Source: Monoplex corrugatus (lineage: Eukaryota; Mollusca; Gastropoda; Littorinimorpha; Ranellidae). From it: a stretch of DNA of 64,000 nt. The translations under genes and the position numbers were made by a program. The notes below the pieces were generated by a model. It did no database searches. It had not been told where the DNA came from and saw only the letters and a program-made list of their open reading frames with translations. Position 1 is the first letter of the stretch; the number at the start of each line of letters is the position of its first letter. The stretch is taken from assembly GCA_030674185.1 (NCBI GenBank), contig CM060306.1, forward strand, positions 315,001 to 379,000, given 5' to 3'. Below, one piece after another: positions 1 to 10,261 of this stretch.

Positions 1-231
1 GGTTGACATGTAGTATACTATGGAGTGACTTAAATAGTGGTTGACATGTAGTATAGTGTGGAGTGACTTAAATAGTGGTCATGTAGTATACTATGGTGTG
101 ACTTAAATAGTGGTTGACATGTAGTATACTATGGTGTGACTTAAATAGTGGTTGACATGTAGTATAGTGTGGAGTGACTTAAATAGTAGTTGACATGTAG
201 TATACTGTGGTGTGACTTAAATAGTGGTTAA
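1..231. repeat. 38-bp minisatellite
   Basis: About six head-to-tail copies of a 38-bp unit containing GGTTGACATGTAGTATACTA and then GGAGTGACTTAAATAGT, with point variants (actatgg/agtgtgg). The array is broken at about 231 by the 3' tail of a minus-strand LINE. A half unit seems to reappear on the far side of that LINE at 3421-3440. The array probably continues to the left of the window. Confidence 0.95.
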
Positions 232-310
232 TAATAATAATAATAATTACAATATTTATATAGCGCAAAATCTTGATAAAATCAAATCTAAGCGCTGAAG
301 CAGACACGCA

Positions 311-355
<45 letters not shown>

Positions 356-525
356 GCATGGCTATAAATGGGGAGAAAGAATAAAAGCAAGAATAAAAGC
401 AATGGAAAATTATAGAGCATAGCATATACAATTAGGCCTATATATTATGACCATGTGATTCCCCTCCGAGCGGAGACAGGTGCAGGGGGGGGGGGGGGGG
501 GGGGGGGTTGAGTGAGGTTAGGATT

Positions 526-2799
526 TTATGCGGAGGAGAAAAGGTGAGTTTTGAGAGCGGACTTGAAGGAGACAAAAGTAGGTTGCTGACGGACTGAGAG
601 AGGAAGTTTGTTCCAGGAGAGTGGACCAGAAACAGAGAAGGCTCGTGGACCATAGGTATTGAGCTTAGTGCGTGGAAAGCGAAAAGTCAGAGGATCGGAG
701 GCAGAGCGGAGGGTACGTGAGGGAACATAGATCTCAAGTAGGCTTGACAGGTAATCGGGGGCTGCGTTATTGAGGCTTTTGTAGCACATGGTGTCTAGTT
801 TGTACTGTGTGCGCTTTGATACAGGGAGCCAGTGAAGTTGTGCCAGGAGAGGAGATATGTGGTCAGCTTTTTTCTTTTTGAGTACAAGGCGTACAGCATT
901 GTTTTGAATGCGCTGTAGGATGTGAATGGTGGAGGCAGGAAGACCAGACAGGAGTGAATTGCAATAGTCAATGCGAGACATTATGAAGGAGAGAACGAGT
1001 TTTGCAGTTGTTTCGACAGAGAGATATTTCCTGATCAGCCTTATACAATGGAGATGATAGTAGCAAGATCTGGCAGTTTGAGAAACAAAGTTGTTCATGG
1101 AGAGGGTAGAGTCAATGCAGACACCAAGGTTTTTAGCTGAATCAGAAATTGGGACTGATGTGTTACATAACGGGAGAGAAAGAGGAGGCAGCTGAGAAAG
1201 TTTCTGACGGGTGCCAATGAGGATAGCTTCTGTCTTGTCGTCATTAAGCTGAAGTTTGTTGAACGTCATCCAGTTCTTAATGTCCGAGTAACACTCAGTG
1301 GTGCGAGTCAACAGGCGCTGTATATTATCAGGTGAGTCACTGTCTTGAAGTTGGGTGTCATCAGCATAGAAGTGGTGTTTTATAGAGTGGGAGTTGATGA
1401 TGGTGGACAGGGGGGAGGTGTAAAGAGTGAAAAGAACAGGGCCAAGGACAGATCCTTGTGGAACACCACAGGTCAGGTATGCAGGTTGAGAGTAAGTGCC
1501 ATTGATGAGAACAGTTTGTTTTCTGTTTGATAAATACGAAGTGAAAAAGGAGAGAGCAATGTCAGAGATGCCAAAAGTATGATGAAGTCTAGAAAGGAGA
1601 ATACCATGGTCAATGGTATCGAAGGCTGCAGACAGATCAAGGAGTGTGAGGAGAGAGACTTTGCCAGTATCAGTTGCAAGGAGGAGATTGTTGAGAATGT
1701 GTACTAGGGCAGTTTCAGTGCTATGGCACTGGCAGTAGGCTGACTGGAAAGGATTGAGGAGATTGTTGGCAGACAGGTGAGAGTTCAGCTGGTTGAGGAC
1801 GACTTTTTCAAGGAATTTTGACAAGAAAGAGAGATTAGAGATAGGCCGGTAATTTTTCAGTTCATTTGGGTCTAAATTGTGTTTCTTGAGGAGAGGGTGA
1901 ACAATAGCAGACTTGAAAGAATCTGGGACAGTTCCAGTTTGAAGAGAAGTGTTGATGATGTCAGTGATGAATGGGAGGAGAGTAGGGAGACAGTCGGAGT
2001 AAAGAGAACCTGGAAGAGGATCCAGTTCGCAGGTTTTGAACGACATGGATCTGATTGTGTTGAAAATTTCTTCTTGTGAGACTGGGGTAAAAGTAGTAAG
2101 AGGTGTGCCAGAGAAGGAAGGGTCAGGTGAGCATGGTTGACAGGGTGTCTTATCAAGCTTGTCACGAAGAGTTTGTATTTTGATGGTGAAATACTTGGAG
2201 AATACAGATGGGAGTTCTTCATTTGTGTGTTTTGTTGGGAGAGGTAAATCTTTTCGTGTGCCAAGGAGATGATTCATGGTTGTAAAGAGTTCTTTTGAAG
2301 AAGAGGCATTCAGGATTTTGGTTTGGAAATAGCTTGTTTTTGCTGATGCAATGAGGGTGGATACTTTTGTTTTAGAGGCTTGGAAAAGTTGCCTGTGTAC
2401 AGTGAGTTTGGATTTGCGGCAACGGCGCTCTGCTCTGCGGCGGGCACGTTTTGCACAGGCAATCTCATGAGTGAGCCAGGGGGTAGGGGGGCGGTCAGGT
2501 AAAAGACGGGTTGTGGCTGGAGCATGAGTGTCCAGAAGATGGTAGAGAGTAGTATAGAATTCATCGGCAAGGTTATGTGACTTTTCAGAAAGGAGACGGG
2601 AGGCATCAGATGAAAATGTGGAGAGGTCGATAGATTTGAGATTGCGTCGAGTCACTGTGTGCATGGTACGGGAAGGAGGAGAAATGTCGAGAGAACAGAG
2701 AATTGCAGAGTGGTCAGATGGAAGAGCTGAAGTTAGACGGGTAGAAAGAACTATTGTCAGTAGCGGAATTGTGGTGATCATGAGAAATGATCCAGTCAA
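526..2799 (-). CDS. ORF2 reverse transcriptase of family A copy 1
   Basis: A 757-codon open frame encoding the C-terminal edge of the endonuclease and the whole reverse transcriptase. Visible motifs are the SDHSAIL endonuclease end (residues 28-34), YRPISNL (317-323), DLSAAFDTID with a catalytic Asp (388-397), GVPQGSVLGP (445-454) and YADD (478-481), then a thumb/C-terminal region ending near KTHLFSSA. This is the usual layout of a CR1/L2-type ORF2, whose product nicks target DNA and primes reverse transcription there. Residues 1 to about 18 are out of frame with the family. Copy 3 has five more bases near position 2756, so copy 1 has a frameshift that separates this frame from the upstream endonuclease. 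The element is therefore probably not autonomous. Confidence 0.88.
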   Translation of the reverse strand: MTGSFLMITTIPLLTIVLSTRLTSALPSDHSAILCSLDISPPSRTMHTVTRRNLKSIDLSTFSSDASRLLSEKSHNLADEFYTTLYHLLDTHAPATTRLLPDRPPTPWLTHEIACAKRARRRAERRCRKSKLTVHRQLFQASKTKVSTLIASAKTSYFQTKILNASSSKELFTTMNHLLGTRKDLPLPTKHTNEELPSVFSKYFTIKIQTLRDKLDKTPCQPCSPDPSFSGTPLTTFTPVSQEEIFNTIRSMSFKTCELDPLPGSLYSDCLPTLLPFITDIINTSLQTGTVPDSFKSAIVHPLLKKHNLDPNELKNYRPISNLSFLSKFLEKVVLNQLNSHLSANNLLNPFQSAYCQCHSTETALVHILNNLLLATDTGKVSLLTLLDLSAAFDTIDHGILLSRLHHTFGISDIALSFFTSYLSNRKQTVLINGTYSQPAYLTCGVPQGSVLGPVLFTLYTSPLSTIINSHSIKHHFYADDTQLQDSDSPDNIQRLLTRTTECYSDIKNWMTFNKLQLNDDKTEAILIGTRQKLSQLPPLSLPLCNTSVPISDSAKNLGVCIDSTLSMNNFVSQTARSCYYHLHCIRLIRKYLSVETTAKLVLSFIMSRIDYCNSLLSGLPASTIHILQRIQNNAVRLVLKKKKADHISPLLAQLHWLPVSKRTQYKLDTMCYKSLNNAAPDYLSSLLEIYVPSRTLRSASDPLTFRFPRTKLNTYGPRAFSVSGPLSWNKLPLSVRQQPTFVSFKSALKTHLFSSA

Positions 2800-3413
2800 G
2801 AATGTGACCTTTTTGATGGGTTGGTTCAGAAATGTGTTGAGTCATATTGTGATTGGACAGAGAGTTGATGATATGTCTTGTGTCATAACGGTGAGTGTTG
2901 TCATAGTGGACACTGATGTCACCTAGAATGATGAGATTTCCAGGTAAGAGGCAGTAGTGGTCAAGCAATTGGTCAAAGTCAGAGAGAAACGTGGATGTGA
3001 TGAGTTTGTTGGCAGAGCTAGGTGGGGGTCGATAGACACAGGAGAAGGTGATAGGGTGAGGGGTGGATTGGAAGGATACTTCAACGTGCTCGAAAGAAGG
3101 ATGGGAGAAAGGCAGAGACTGTGAGAAAGATAGGCGGAAATGGAGTGAGTCGTTGTAGAGGATGGCGATACCGCCACCTCTGGATGAGCGATGGAAAGAA
3201 GCAAGCCTGTAACCACTCGGAGTGAGGCTAGCATGTATAGGTTCGTTTCCAAGGAGGTTAAGCCATGTCTCTGTGATAAAAGCAATGTCAACATGCTCAT
3301 CTGCGATAAAATCAGCAATGACTTCGGCTTTGCCATCCTTGCATGTTGACTGAGCATTAAAAAGGCATAATTTTAGTTTATCACAGTCATATGGTGGTGG
3401 CCGGGGTGGCGAC
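2757..3413 (-). pseudogene. AP-type endonuclease domain of family A copy 1
   Basis: Read on the minus strand in the family frame, this encodes most of an exonuclease/endonuclease/phosphatase-fold domain: LCLFNAQS, an ITETWL segment, GGGIAILYND, CVYRPP, then ILGDISVHYD and DWIIS. These match the motif order of LINE endonucleases. It joins the RT frame only through a 5-nt deletion near 2756, seen by comparison with copy 3 (58262-61089), where TDNCLVLSTRL reads through. At the 5' side it starts in a proline-rich stretch (PPPYDCDKLK), so the true start codon and any ORF1 are missing. Confidence 0.75.
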
Positions 3414-3420
3414 GAACACC

Positions 3421-3440
3421 TATGTTACTATGGTGTGACT
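3421..3440. repeat. residual half unit of the 38-bp array
   Basis: The 20 bases after the LINE read close to the core of the array at 1-231 (ACTATGGTGTGACT is shared exactly). This suggests the LINE entered the array near its right edge and left about half a unit on this side. The match is short and could be chance. Confidence 0.5.
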
Positions 3441-3570
3441 GGACCAAGCAGCGGGGAAGTTTCAGTCTTTTTCTCCTAATTTTTGTATTTGGTGTTTGTT
3501 TGTTTGTGATCTTATATTCACGCTTGACAAAGGCCAGTTGGCCGAAAATTTGTGTCTGTCTTGTCTTACT
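3440..3570 (+). repeat. short dispersed element with a hammerhead-like core, copy 1
   Basis: About 130 bp shared in opposite orientation with 51941-52063. Common blocks are AAGCAGC near the start, a TTCTCCTAATTT block, CGCTTGACAAAGGCCA and the end CTGTCTTGTCT. The centre forms a GGCC-AGTT-GGCC hairpin followed by GAAA, which recalls stem II and the GAAA box of hammerhead ribozymes. The CUGANGA box is altered (TTGACAA), so activity is unlikely. It abuts a minus-strand LINE fragment through an (ACTT)n tract. Confidence 0.6.
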
Positions 3571-4428
3571 TTACTTACTTACTTTTTCCTTCCGCTTGTA
3601 CCGGTGGGCGTCGCGGGGAGATACAGTCGTCTGTCAGCAGCAAGGCGGGTGGCCTGGAGAAGGATCATCTCGTGAGCTCTGAGGGTGTCTGCCACAGAGT
3701 CGCTCCATCGTCGTCTTGGTCTCCTCTGGCTCTCCAGCCAGAGTATCTGGTGTTGTATGCCCGAAGAGCTGGTTGGTTTAGGGGCATACGTATGAGGTGT
3801 CCGAACCACTTGATCCTCATATGTTCGATGTGTTGTAGGATTGGTGTTGCTCCTACCATGTCTCGTATCACCTCATTTCTGATCTTGTCCCGCCTTGTCT
3901 TGTTTACTGCTTTCCTCAGGCATTTCATTTCTCAGGTGACCAGTTTTCTCTCGAGGACTTTAGTTAGGGACCATGTCTGGCACTGGTATGTCAGCGTTGG
4001 TAGAAAAATGGTGTTGATGAGTTTCGCCTTTGTGCTGGTGGGAATGCTGGGGTGTTTCAGGAGAGGGGCAAGTTGGTAGCTGACTGCGTTGGCTTTCTGG
4101 CATCTGGTCTCGATTTCTCTGTCTAGTTTGCCATTTTCAGTGAAGATGCTGCCCAGGTATTTAAATTCACTGGCTTGCTTCAACTGGGTTCCGTTGATGT
4201 TGATATCCAGTTTGTTTGGTCTCTTACTGACAGTCATGACCTCGGTCTTGCTGACGCTGATCTTCATGCCGTATGTCTCGCAGCTTTCACTGAGCTGGTC
4301 TGTGTGCTCCTGTAGCTGTATCTTGTCATTGTTCACCATTGCCTGGTCGTCCGCAAACATGAGTTCATTGAGTGCCTCAGGGTCTGGATTTGCCTCCTTC
4401 GTAATCTGTCTTGTCTGGTTATATTAAT
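3571..4428 (-). pseudogene. RTE-like LINE reverse transcriptase, C-terminal fragment
   Basis: The minus strand encodes the second half of a non-LTR reverse transcriptase. It has ELMFADDQAMV with the FADD catalytic box near 4360, then GMKISVSKTEVM, FKYLGSIFTENGK and the thumb (LINTIFLPTLTY). After a frame change it continues with RIKWFGHLIRMP and RPRRRWSDS...ATRLAADRRL, the usual end of RTE-type proteins. The protein is split into at least three frames (4360-3932, 3928-3665, 3809-3579), so it is dead. It lacks the endonuclease and RT fingers. An (AAGT)n-like tail follows the stop. It differs clearly from the other RTE-like fragments at 5216 and 10870. Confidence 0.75.
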
Positions 4429-4499
4429 TTCACGTTCTGATTCTATTTTCGTGTTTTTCTGGTTCCTGTTTGCTTGAACACAGGCAGTTGCACTTGTTT
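4429..4499. other. spacer without a recognisable feature
   Basis: AT-rich sequence between the truncated end of the RTE-like fragment and the next minisatellite. No frame or motif is supported. Confidence 0.5.
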
Positions 4500-5215
4500 T
4501 GGATTTCGTATTACACTTGATCCTGTTATGTCTGTGCCAAAAACTAGACTATACTTTAACCCTTTTATGTCTGTGCCAGAAACTTGACTACACTTTAACC
4601 CTTTTACGTCTGTGCCAGAAACTTGACTACACTTTAACCCTTTTACGTCTGTGCCAGAAACTGACTACACTTTAACCCTTTTACGTCTGTGCCAGAAACT
4701 TGACTACACTTTAACCCTTTTACGTCTGTGCCAGAAACTTGACTACACTTTAACCCTTTTACGTCTGTGCCAGAAACTAGACTAACTTTTGAAACTTTTT
4801 GGCTTCTCAGTACCAGAAATGAGGCTACATTGTCTCATTACCAGAAAGCAGACTAACTCTTTCGTTTCTCATTAGCAGAAATCGGACTACACTTTAAGCC
4901 TTTCATTTCACATTACCAAAAAACAGACTACACTTTAATTCTCATTTTTCATTACCAGAAACCAGATTACACTTAACCGGTTCAATTCTCATTACCAGAA
5001 ACCAGACTAAACTTAACCGGTTCAATGCTCATTACCAGAAACCAGACTACACTTTTAACTGGTTCAATGTTCATTACCAGAAACCAGATTACACTTTTAA
5101 CCAGTTCAATGTTTATTACCAGAAACCAGACTACACTTCACCGGTTCAATGCTCATTACCAGAAACCAGACTACACTTTTAACCAGTTCAATGTTCATTA
5201 CCAGAAACCAAACTA
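4500..5215. repeat. 39- to 41-bp minisatellite with a divergence gradient
   Basis: The left part (about 4550-4790) is a nearly uniform 39-bp unit with TTTTACGTCTGTGCCAGAAA and CTTGACTACACTTTAACCC. From 4790 to 4990 the copies become irregular. From 4990 to 5215 they settle into a second form, about 41 bp, with CATTACCAGAAACCAGACTA and ACTTTTAACCGGTTCAATG. The shared CCAGAAAC...GACTACACTTTAACC core shows both halves come from one ancestral unit. The array ends exactly where an RTE-like fragment starts. Confidence 0.9.
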
Positions 5216-5626
5216 CACCTGGTTGTGGGGCATGGACAGTCAACATGCAAAGTCAGAACAAAATTGAGGCAACTAAAATGTTGTTTCTAAGAAGAATGTT
5301 GAGAGTTCCATGGACAGCAAAGAAAACAAACAGGCCAGTCTTGAAGGAGGCAGACTCAATAAGATCATTAACAAAGAAGATTAGGAAAAGACAAGCAACG
5401 TTTATAGGACATTTTTTAGGAAAGAGAAATTAGAGCACTTGGTCTCAACAGGAAAGCTGGAGGGAAAGAGAACACCAGGTAGACCCAGGGAGAAAATATT
5501 GGACGAACTTGCAGGGTAGCTGAGGACCGAGAGGGTGGAAGATGTAATTGCAGCGATAAGGGAAAGATTCACATGGAGGACCATGATCACCAATGCCATG
5601 TGGCAGGGAACATGATGATAATGATG
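5216..5626 (+). pseudogene. RTE-like LINE 3' fragment, copy 1
   Basis: The plus strand encodes the C-terminus of an RTE-type protein: GCGAWTVN, MLFLRRMLRVPWTAKKTN, RKRQATFIGHF, and after a frameshift LEHLVSTGKLEGKR and GRPREKILDELAG. The same region occurs at 11640-12055 with a few percent to perhaps 15% difference. The fragment ends in an (ATG)n-like stretch (catgatgataatgatgg), typical of RTE 3' tails. Only the last ~130 residues are present, with stops and a frameshift, so it is a dead, strongly 5'-truncated copy. Confidence 0.8.
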
Positions 5627-5689
5627 GTACCTTCGTTCACTGCAGTTCAAAATGTGTGTACCATTGTTATTTATTCATATATCTATTTT

Positions 5690-6070
5690 TGTTGGCAACA
5701 TTATTTTGTGTCTTTCTTTTGATTGGCATCACTATTTAGTGTCTTTCTTTTGATTGGCATCACTATTTAATGCGTTTCTCTCGTTTGCTGGCAACGTTAT
5801 TTTGTGTGTGTGTGTTTCATTTACTGGCAAGTTAGGTGGATTTTTTTTTCATTATCAGATAACATCATTTATTGTGTTTCTCTCATTAAGTGGAGACGAC
5901 ACCCAATGTTTCACTCTGTCAGTGTTATTTAGGGTTTCATTCTTTCTTTCTTTCTTTTTTTTCTATGTTTGCTTGCTTGCTTGCTTGCTTGCTTGTTTCT
6001 TTGTTTGTTAATTGTCAACATCATTTAGTGTGTTTCTCTCAGTAACTGACAACAAGATCTAATGTTTCAC
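5690..6070. repeat. old degenerate minisatellite, about 42 bp
   Basis: Loosely repeated blocks containing ACTGGCAACATCATTTAGTG and TGTTTCTCTCATT recur about nine times with many substitutions and T-rich expansions (TTTC)n and (GCTT)n at 5942-5998. Unit boundaries are unclear. It is older than the other arrays. Confidence 0.6.
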
Positions 6071-6215
6071 CCAGTAACTGTCAATGTAAATTTGTTTCGC
6101 TCAGTCTCACACACTGTTCTGCATGAGGGAATTAAACACACGTCCCACACTAACAGAGTTTCACAGAAAAAAAAAAACCACTCCCACACAGAATTGAGAT
6201 CAACAGAAAATAATT

Positions 6216-6216
<1 letters not shown>

Positions 6217-6263
<47 letters not shown>
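6217..6263. repeat. (CA)n microsatellite
   Basis: An uninterrupted run of about 22 CA dinucleotides. Confidence 0.97.
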
Positions 6264-6265
<2 letters not shown>

Positions 6266-6665
6266 CTTATCTTAAGGGCTAACTCTTGGCACCCTCAAAG
6301 ACTTTAATAGAAGAAAATTATAAAATCTCACGTGGCAACTCTGACGTGCTAAATCAGCGCCCAGAGATACCTGGCGATTTACAATCCCATTCTTGGTCAG
6401 TTCCAGCTCCCTGGTAACCCTAGAACAGCTGCACGCTTAATACACGCTTAATACAATTGTATTAACAATGACCACAAAAACTAACATGTATAGTGTTTAC
6501 ATGACACACGATACATAATACACAACAACAGTAACATAACTACAGAAAAACATCGACCAAAACCAGTCAACATCAACTCCAATTTAGAAGTTTCCGAAAC
6601 CTGGTCTCAACAAAGGCTGGACACTGACGGTCGAACCTCAAGGCCAAAAACATCACTTTCCTCAG
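6264..6665. other. about 400 bp without a recognisable gene
   Basis: Mixed-composition sequence with no long open frame, no splice-flanked frame I could support and no copy elsewhere in the window. It ends where the 33-bp array starts. Confidence 0.5.
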
Positions 6666-7838
6666 GTGATACAACAGGTTGTCCTACAGACATAACAGGT
6701 GATACAACAGGTTGTCACAGACATAACAGGTGATACAACAGGTTGTCACAGACATAACAGGTGATACAACAGGTTGTCACAGACATAACAGGTTGTCACA
6801 CAGACATAACAGTGATACAACAGGTTGTCACACAGACATAACAGGTGATACAACAGGTTTTCCTACAGACAAAAGGTGATACAACAGGTTGTCCTACAGA
6901 CATAACAGGTGATACAACAGGTTGTCCTACAAACATAACAGGTGATACAACAGGTTGTCACACAGACATAACAGGTGATATAACAGGTCCTTACAGACAT
7001 AACAGGTGATAACAGGTCCTACAGACATAACAGGTGATACAACAGGTCCTACAGACATAACAGGTGACACAACAGGTTGTCCTACAGACATAACAGGTGA
7101 TATAACAGTGTCCTACAGACATAACAGGTGATATAACAGGTTGTCACACAAACATAACAGGTGATATAACAGGTTGTCCTACAGACATAACAGGTGATAT
7201 AACAGGTTGTCACACAGACATAACAGGTGATACAACAGGTTGTCACACAGACATAACAGGTGATACAACAGGTTGTCCTACAACATAACAGTGATAACAG
7301 GTTGTCACACAGACATAACAGGTGATACAACAGGTTGTCCTACAAACATAACAGGTGATATAACGGGTTGTCCTACAGACATAACAGGTGATACAACAGT
7401 TTGTCCTACAGACATAACAGGTGATACAACAGGTTGTCCTACAGCCGTAACAGGTGATATAACAGGTTGTCCTACAGCCGTAACAGGTGATATAACAGGT
7501 TGTCCTACAGACAACAGGTGATACAACAGGTTGTCCTACAGACGTAAGTGATATAACACGTTGTCCTACAGACGTAACAGGTGATAGAACAGGTTATCCT
7601 ACAGACAACAGGTGATACAACAGGTTGTCCTACAAACATAACAGGTGATACAACAGGTTGTCACACAGACATAACAGGTGATACAACAGGTTGTCACACA
7701 GACATAACAGGTGATATAACACGTTGTCCTACAAACATAACAGGTGATATAACAGGTTGTCCTACAAATATAACAGGTGATACAACAGGTTGTCCTACAC
7801 ACATAACAGGTGATACAACAGGTTGTCCTTCAGACATA
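6666..7838. repeat. 33-bp minisatellite, left part
   Basis: Unit of 33 bp: GGTGATACAACAGGTTGTCC then TACAGACATAACA, with frequent variants (cacaga/ctacag, atataacag, gccgtaac). Because 33 is divisible by three and the unit lacks stops in some frames, it produces spurious open frames on both strands. It continues at 9617 after the nested LINE. The unit resembles the 25-bp unit at 16880-18440. Confidence 0.95.
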
Positions 7839-7951
7839 ATAATAATAATAATTACAATATTTATATAGCGCAAAATCTTGATAAAATCAAATCTAAGCGC
7901 TGAAGCAGACACACACGCAAGCATGCACGCACGCACGCACGCACACACACG

Positions 7952-7987
<36 letters not shown>

Positions 7988-9616
7988 TGGCTATAAATGG
8001 GGAGAAAGAATAAAAGCAAGAATAAAAGCAATGGAAAATTATAGAGAGCATAGCATATACAATTATATATTATAACCATGTGATTCCCCTCCGAGCGGAG
8101 ACAGGCTGCAGGGGGGGGGGGGGGGGGGGGTTGAGTGAGGTTAGGATTTTATGCGGAGGAGAAAAGGTGAGTTTTGAGAGCGGACTTGAAGGAGACAAAA
8201 GTAGGTTGCTGACGGACTGAGAGAGGAAGTTTGTTCCAGGAGAGTGGACCAGAAACAGAGAAGGCTCGTGGACCATAGGTATTGAGCTTAGTGCGTGGAA
8301 AGCGAAAAGTCAGAGGATCGGAGGCAGAGCGGAGGGTACGTGAGGGAACATAGATCTCAAGTAGGCTTGACAGGTAATCGGGGGCTGCGTTATTGAGGCT
8401 TTTGTAGCACATGGTGTCTAGTTTGTACTGTATGCGCTTTGATACAGGGAGCCAGTGAAGTTGTGCCAGGAGAGGAGATATGTGGTCAGCTTTTTTCTTT
8501 TTCAGTACAAGGCGTACAGCATTGTTTTGAATGCGCTGTAGGATGTGAATGGTGGAGGCAGGAAGACCAGACAGGAGTGAATTGCAATAGTCAATGCGAG
8601 ATATTATGAAGGAGAGAACGAGTTTTGCAGTTGTTTCGACAGAGAGATACTTCCTGATCAGCCTTATACGATGGAGATGATAGTAGCAAGATCTGGCAGT
8701 TTGAGAAACAAAGTTGTTCATGGAGAGGGTAGAGTCAATGCAGACACCAAGGTTTTTAGCTGAATCAGAAATTGGGACTGATGTGTTACATAACGGGAGA
8801 GAAAGAGGAGGCAGCTGAGAAAGTTTCTGACGGGTGCCAATGAGGATAGCTTCTGTCTTGTCGTCATTAAGCTGAAGTTTGTTGAACGTCATCCAGTTCT
8901 TAATGTCTGAGTAACACTCAGTGGTGCGAGTCAACAGGCGCTGTATATTATCAGGTGAGTCACTGTCTTGAAGTTGGGTGTCATCAGCATAGAAGTGGTG
9001 TTTTATAGAGTGGGAGTTGATGATGGTGGACAGGGGGGAGGTGTAAAGAGTGAAAAGAACAGGGCCAAGGACAGATCCTTGTGGAACACCACAGGTCAGG
9101 TATGCAGGTTGAGAGTAAGTGCTATTGATGAGAACAGTTTGTTTTCTGTTTGATAAATACGAAGTGAAAAAGGAGAGAGCAATGTCAGAGATGCCAAAAG
9201 TATGATGAAGTCTAGAAAGGAGAATACCATGGTCAATGGTATCGAAGGCTGCAGACAGATCAAGGAGTGTGAGGAGAGAGACTTTGCCAGTATCAGTTGC
9301 AAGGAGGAGATTGTTGAGAATGTGTACTAGGGCAGTTTCAGTGCTATGGCACTGGGCAGTAGGCTGACTGGAAAGGATTGAGGAGATTGTTGGCAGACAG
9401 GTGAGAGTTCAGCTGGTTGAGGACGACTTTTTCAAGGAGTTTTGACAAGAAAGAGAGATTAGAGATAGGCCGGTAATTTTTCAGTTCATTTGGGTCTAAA
9501 TTGTGTTTCTTGAGGAGAGGGTGAACAATAGCAGACTTGAAAGAATCTGGGACAGTTCCAGTTTGAAGAGAAGTGTTGATGATGTCAGTGATGAATGGGA
9601 GGAGAGTAGGGAGACA
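7833..9616 (-). mobile_element. family A LINE copy 2, nested in the 33-bp array
   Basis: The minus-strand copy of the LINE at 232-3414, visually above 95% identical. It keeps the (ATT)n tail, 3' microsatellite, poly-C run and RT C-terminus, and is cut at the point equal to copy 1 position about 1992. The 33-bp array surrounds it. The bases agacataa occur at both junctions (left about 7831-7838, right about 9612-9619), which fits a short target-site duplication or microhomology at the 5' end. Confidence 0.92.
8149..9616 (-). pseudogene. partial reverse transcriptase of family A copy 2
   Basis: From about 9350 down to 8149 the family frame is open, covering LLDLSAAFDTID, GVPQGSVLGP, YADD and the C-terminus ending KTHLFSSA. 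One extra G near 9355 (ctgggcag against ctggcag in copy 1) shifts the frame, and the upstream piece (YRPISNLSFLSK, 9344-9616) lies in another phase. Everything N-terminal to LPTLLPFITD is missing through 5' truncation. No endonuclease is present, so this copy cannot be active. Confidence 0.85.
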
Positions 9617-10250
9617 TAACAGGTGATACAACAGGTTGTCCTACACACATAACAGGTGATACAACAGGTTGTCCTACAGACATAACAAGTGATACAACAG
9701 GTTGTCCTACAGACATAACAGGTGATACAACAGGTTGTCACACAGACATAACAGGTGATACAACAGGTTGTCACACATACGTAACAGGTGATACAACAGG
9801 TTGTCCTACAGACATAACAAGTGATACAACAGGTTGTCCTACAGACATAACAAGTGATACAACAGGTTGTCACACAGACATAACAGGTGATACAACAGGT
9901 TGTCACACAGACATAACAGGTGATACAACAGGTTGTCACACAGACATAACAGGTGATACAACAGGTTGTACTACAAACATAACAGGTGATACAACAGGTT
10001 GTCACACAGACATAACAGGTGATATAACGGGTTGTCCTACAGACATAACAGGTGATACAACAGGTTGTACTACAAACATAACAGGTGATACAACAGGTTG
10101 TCCTACAAACATAACAGGTGATACAACAGGTTGTCCCACAAACATAACAGGTGATATAACGGGTTGTCCTACAGACATAACAGGTGATACAACAGGTTGT
10201 CCTACACACATAACAGGTGATCTAACAGGTTGTCCTACAGACATAACGTT
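9617..10250. repeat. 33-bp minisatellite, right part
   Basis: Same unit as 6666-7838, about 19 copies, more regular than the left part. The single-frame readings of repeated CRTTCCITCYV or GQPVVSPVM type are repeat translation and not proteins. Confidence 0.95.
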
Positions 10251-10261
10251 CAAGTTACCCA

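Larger units (their letters stand above)
232..3414 (-). mobile_element. CR1/L2-like LINE, family A copy 1 (5'-truncated)
   Basis: A minus-strand non-LTR retrotransposon of about 3.2 kb. Its 3' end is at the left: an (ATT)n tail at 232-247, then a conserved end with GCGCTATATAAATATTG, a (CA)n/(CGTG)n tract at 300-356, a poly-C run at 485-507 (poly-G on the plus strand) and the ORF2 stop at 526. The coding part runs from an apurinic-type endonuclease (3413 to about 2757) into a reverse transcriptase. The right end begins already inside the endonuclease N-terminus with no ORF1, so the copy is 5'-truncated. Two close relatives lie at 7839-9616 and 58262-61089, so the family moved recently. CR1/L2 placement rests on RT motifs read by eye. 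Confidence 0.9.

Noticed and set aside
9496..10209. Cysteine-rich 237-codon minus-strand frame in the 33-bp array
   Set aside because: A pure repeat translation that runs on into the LINE in the wrong frame. It is not a cysteine-rich secreted peptide.
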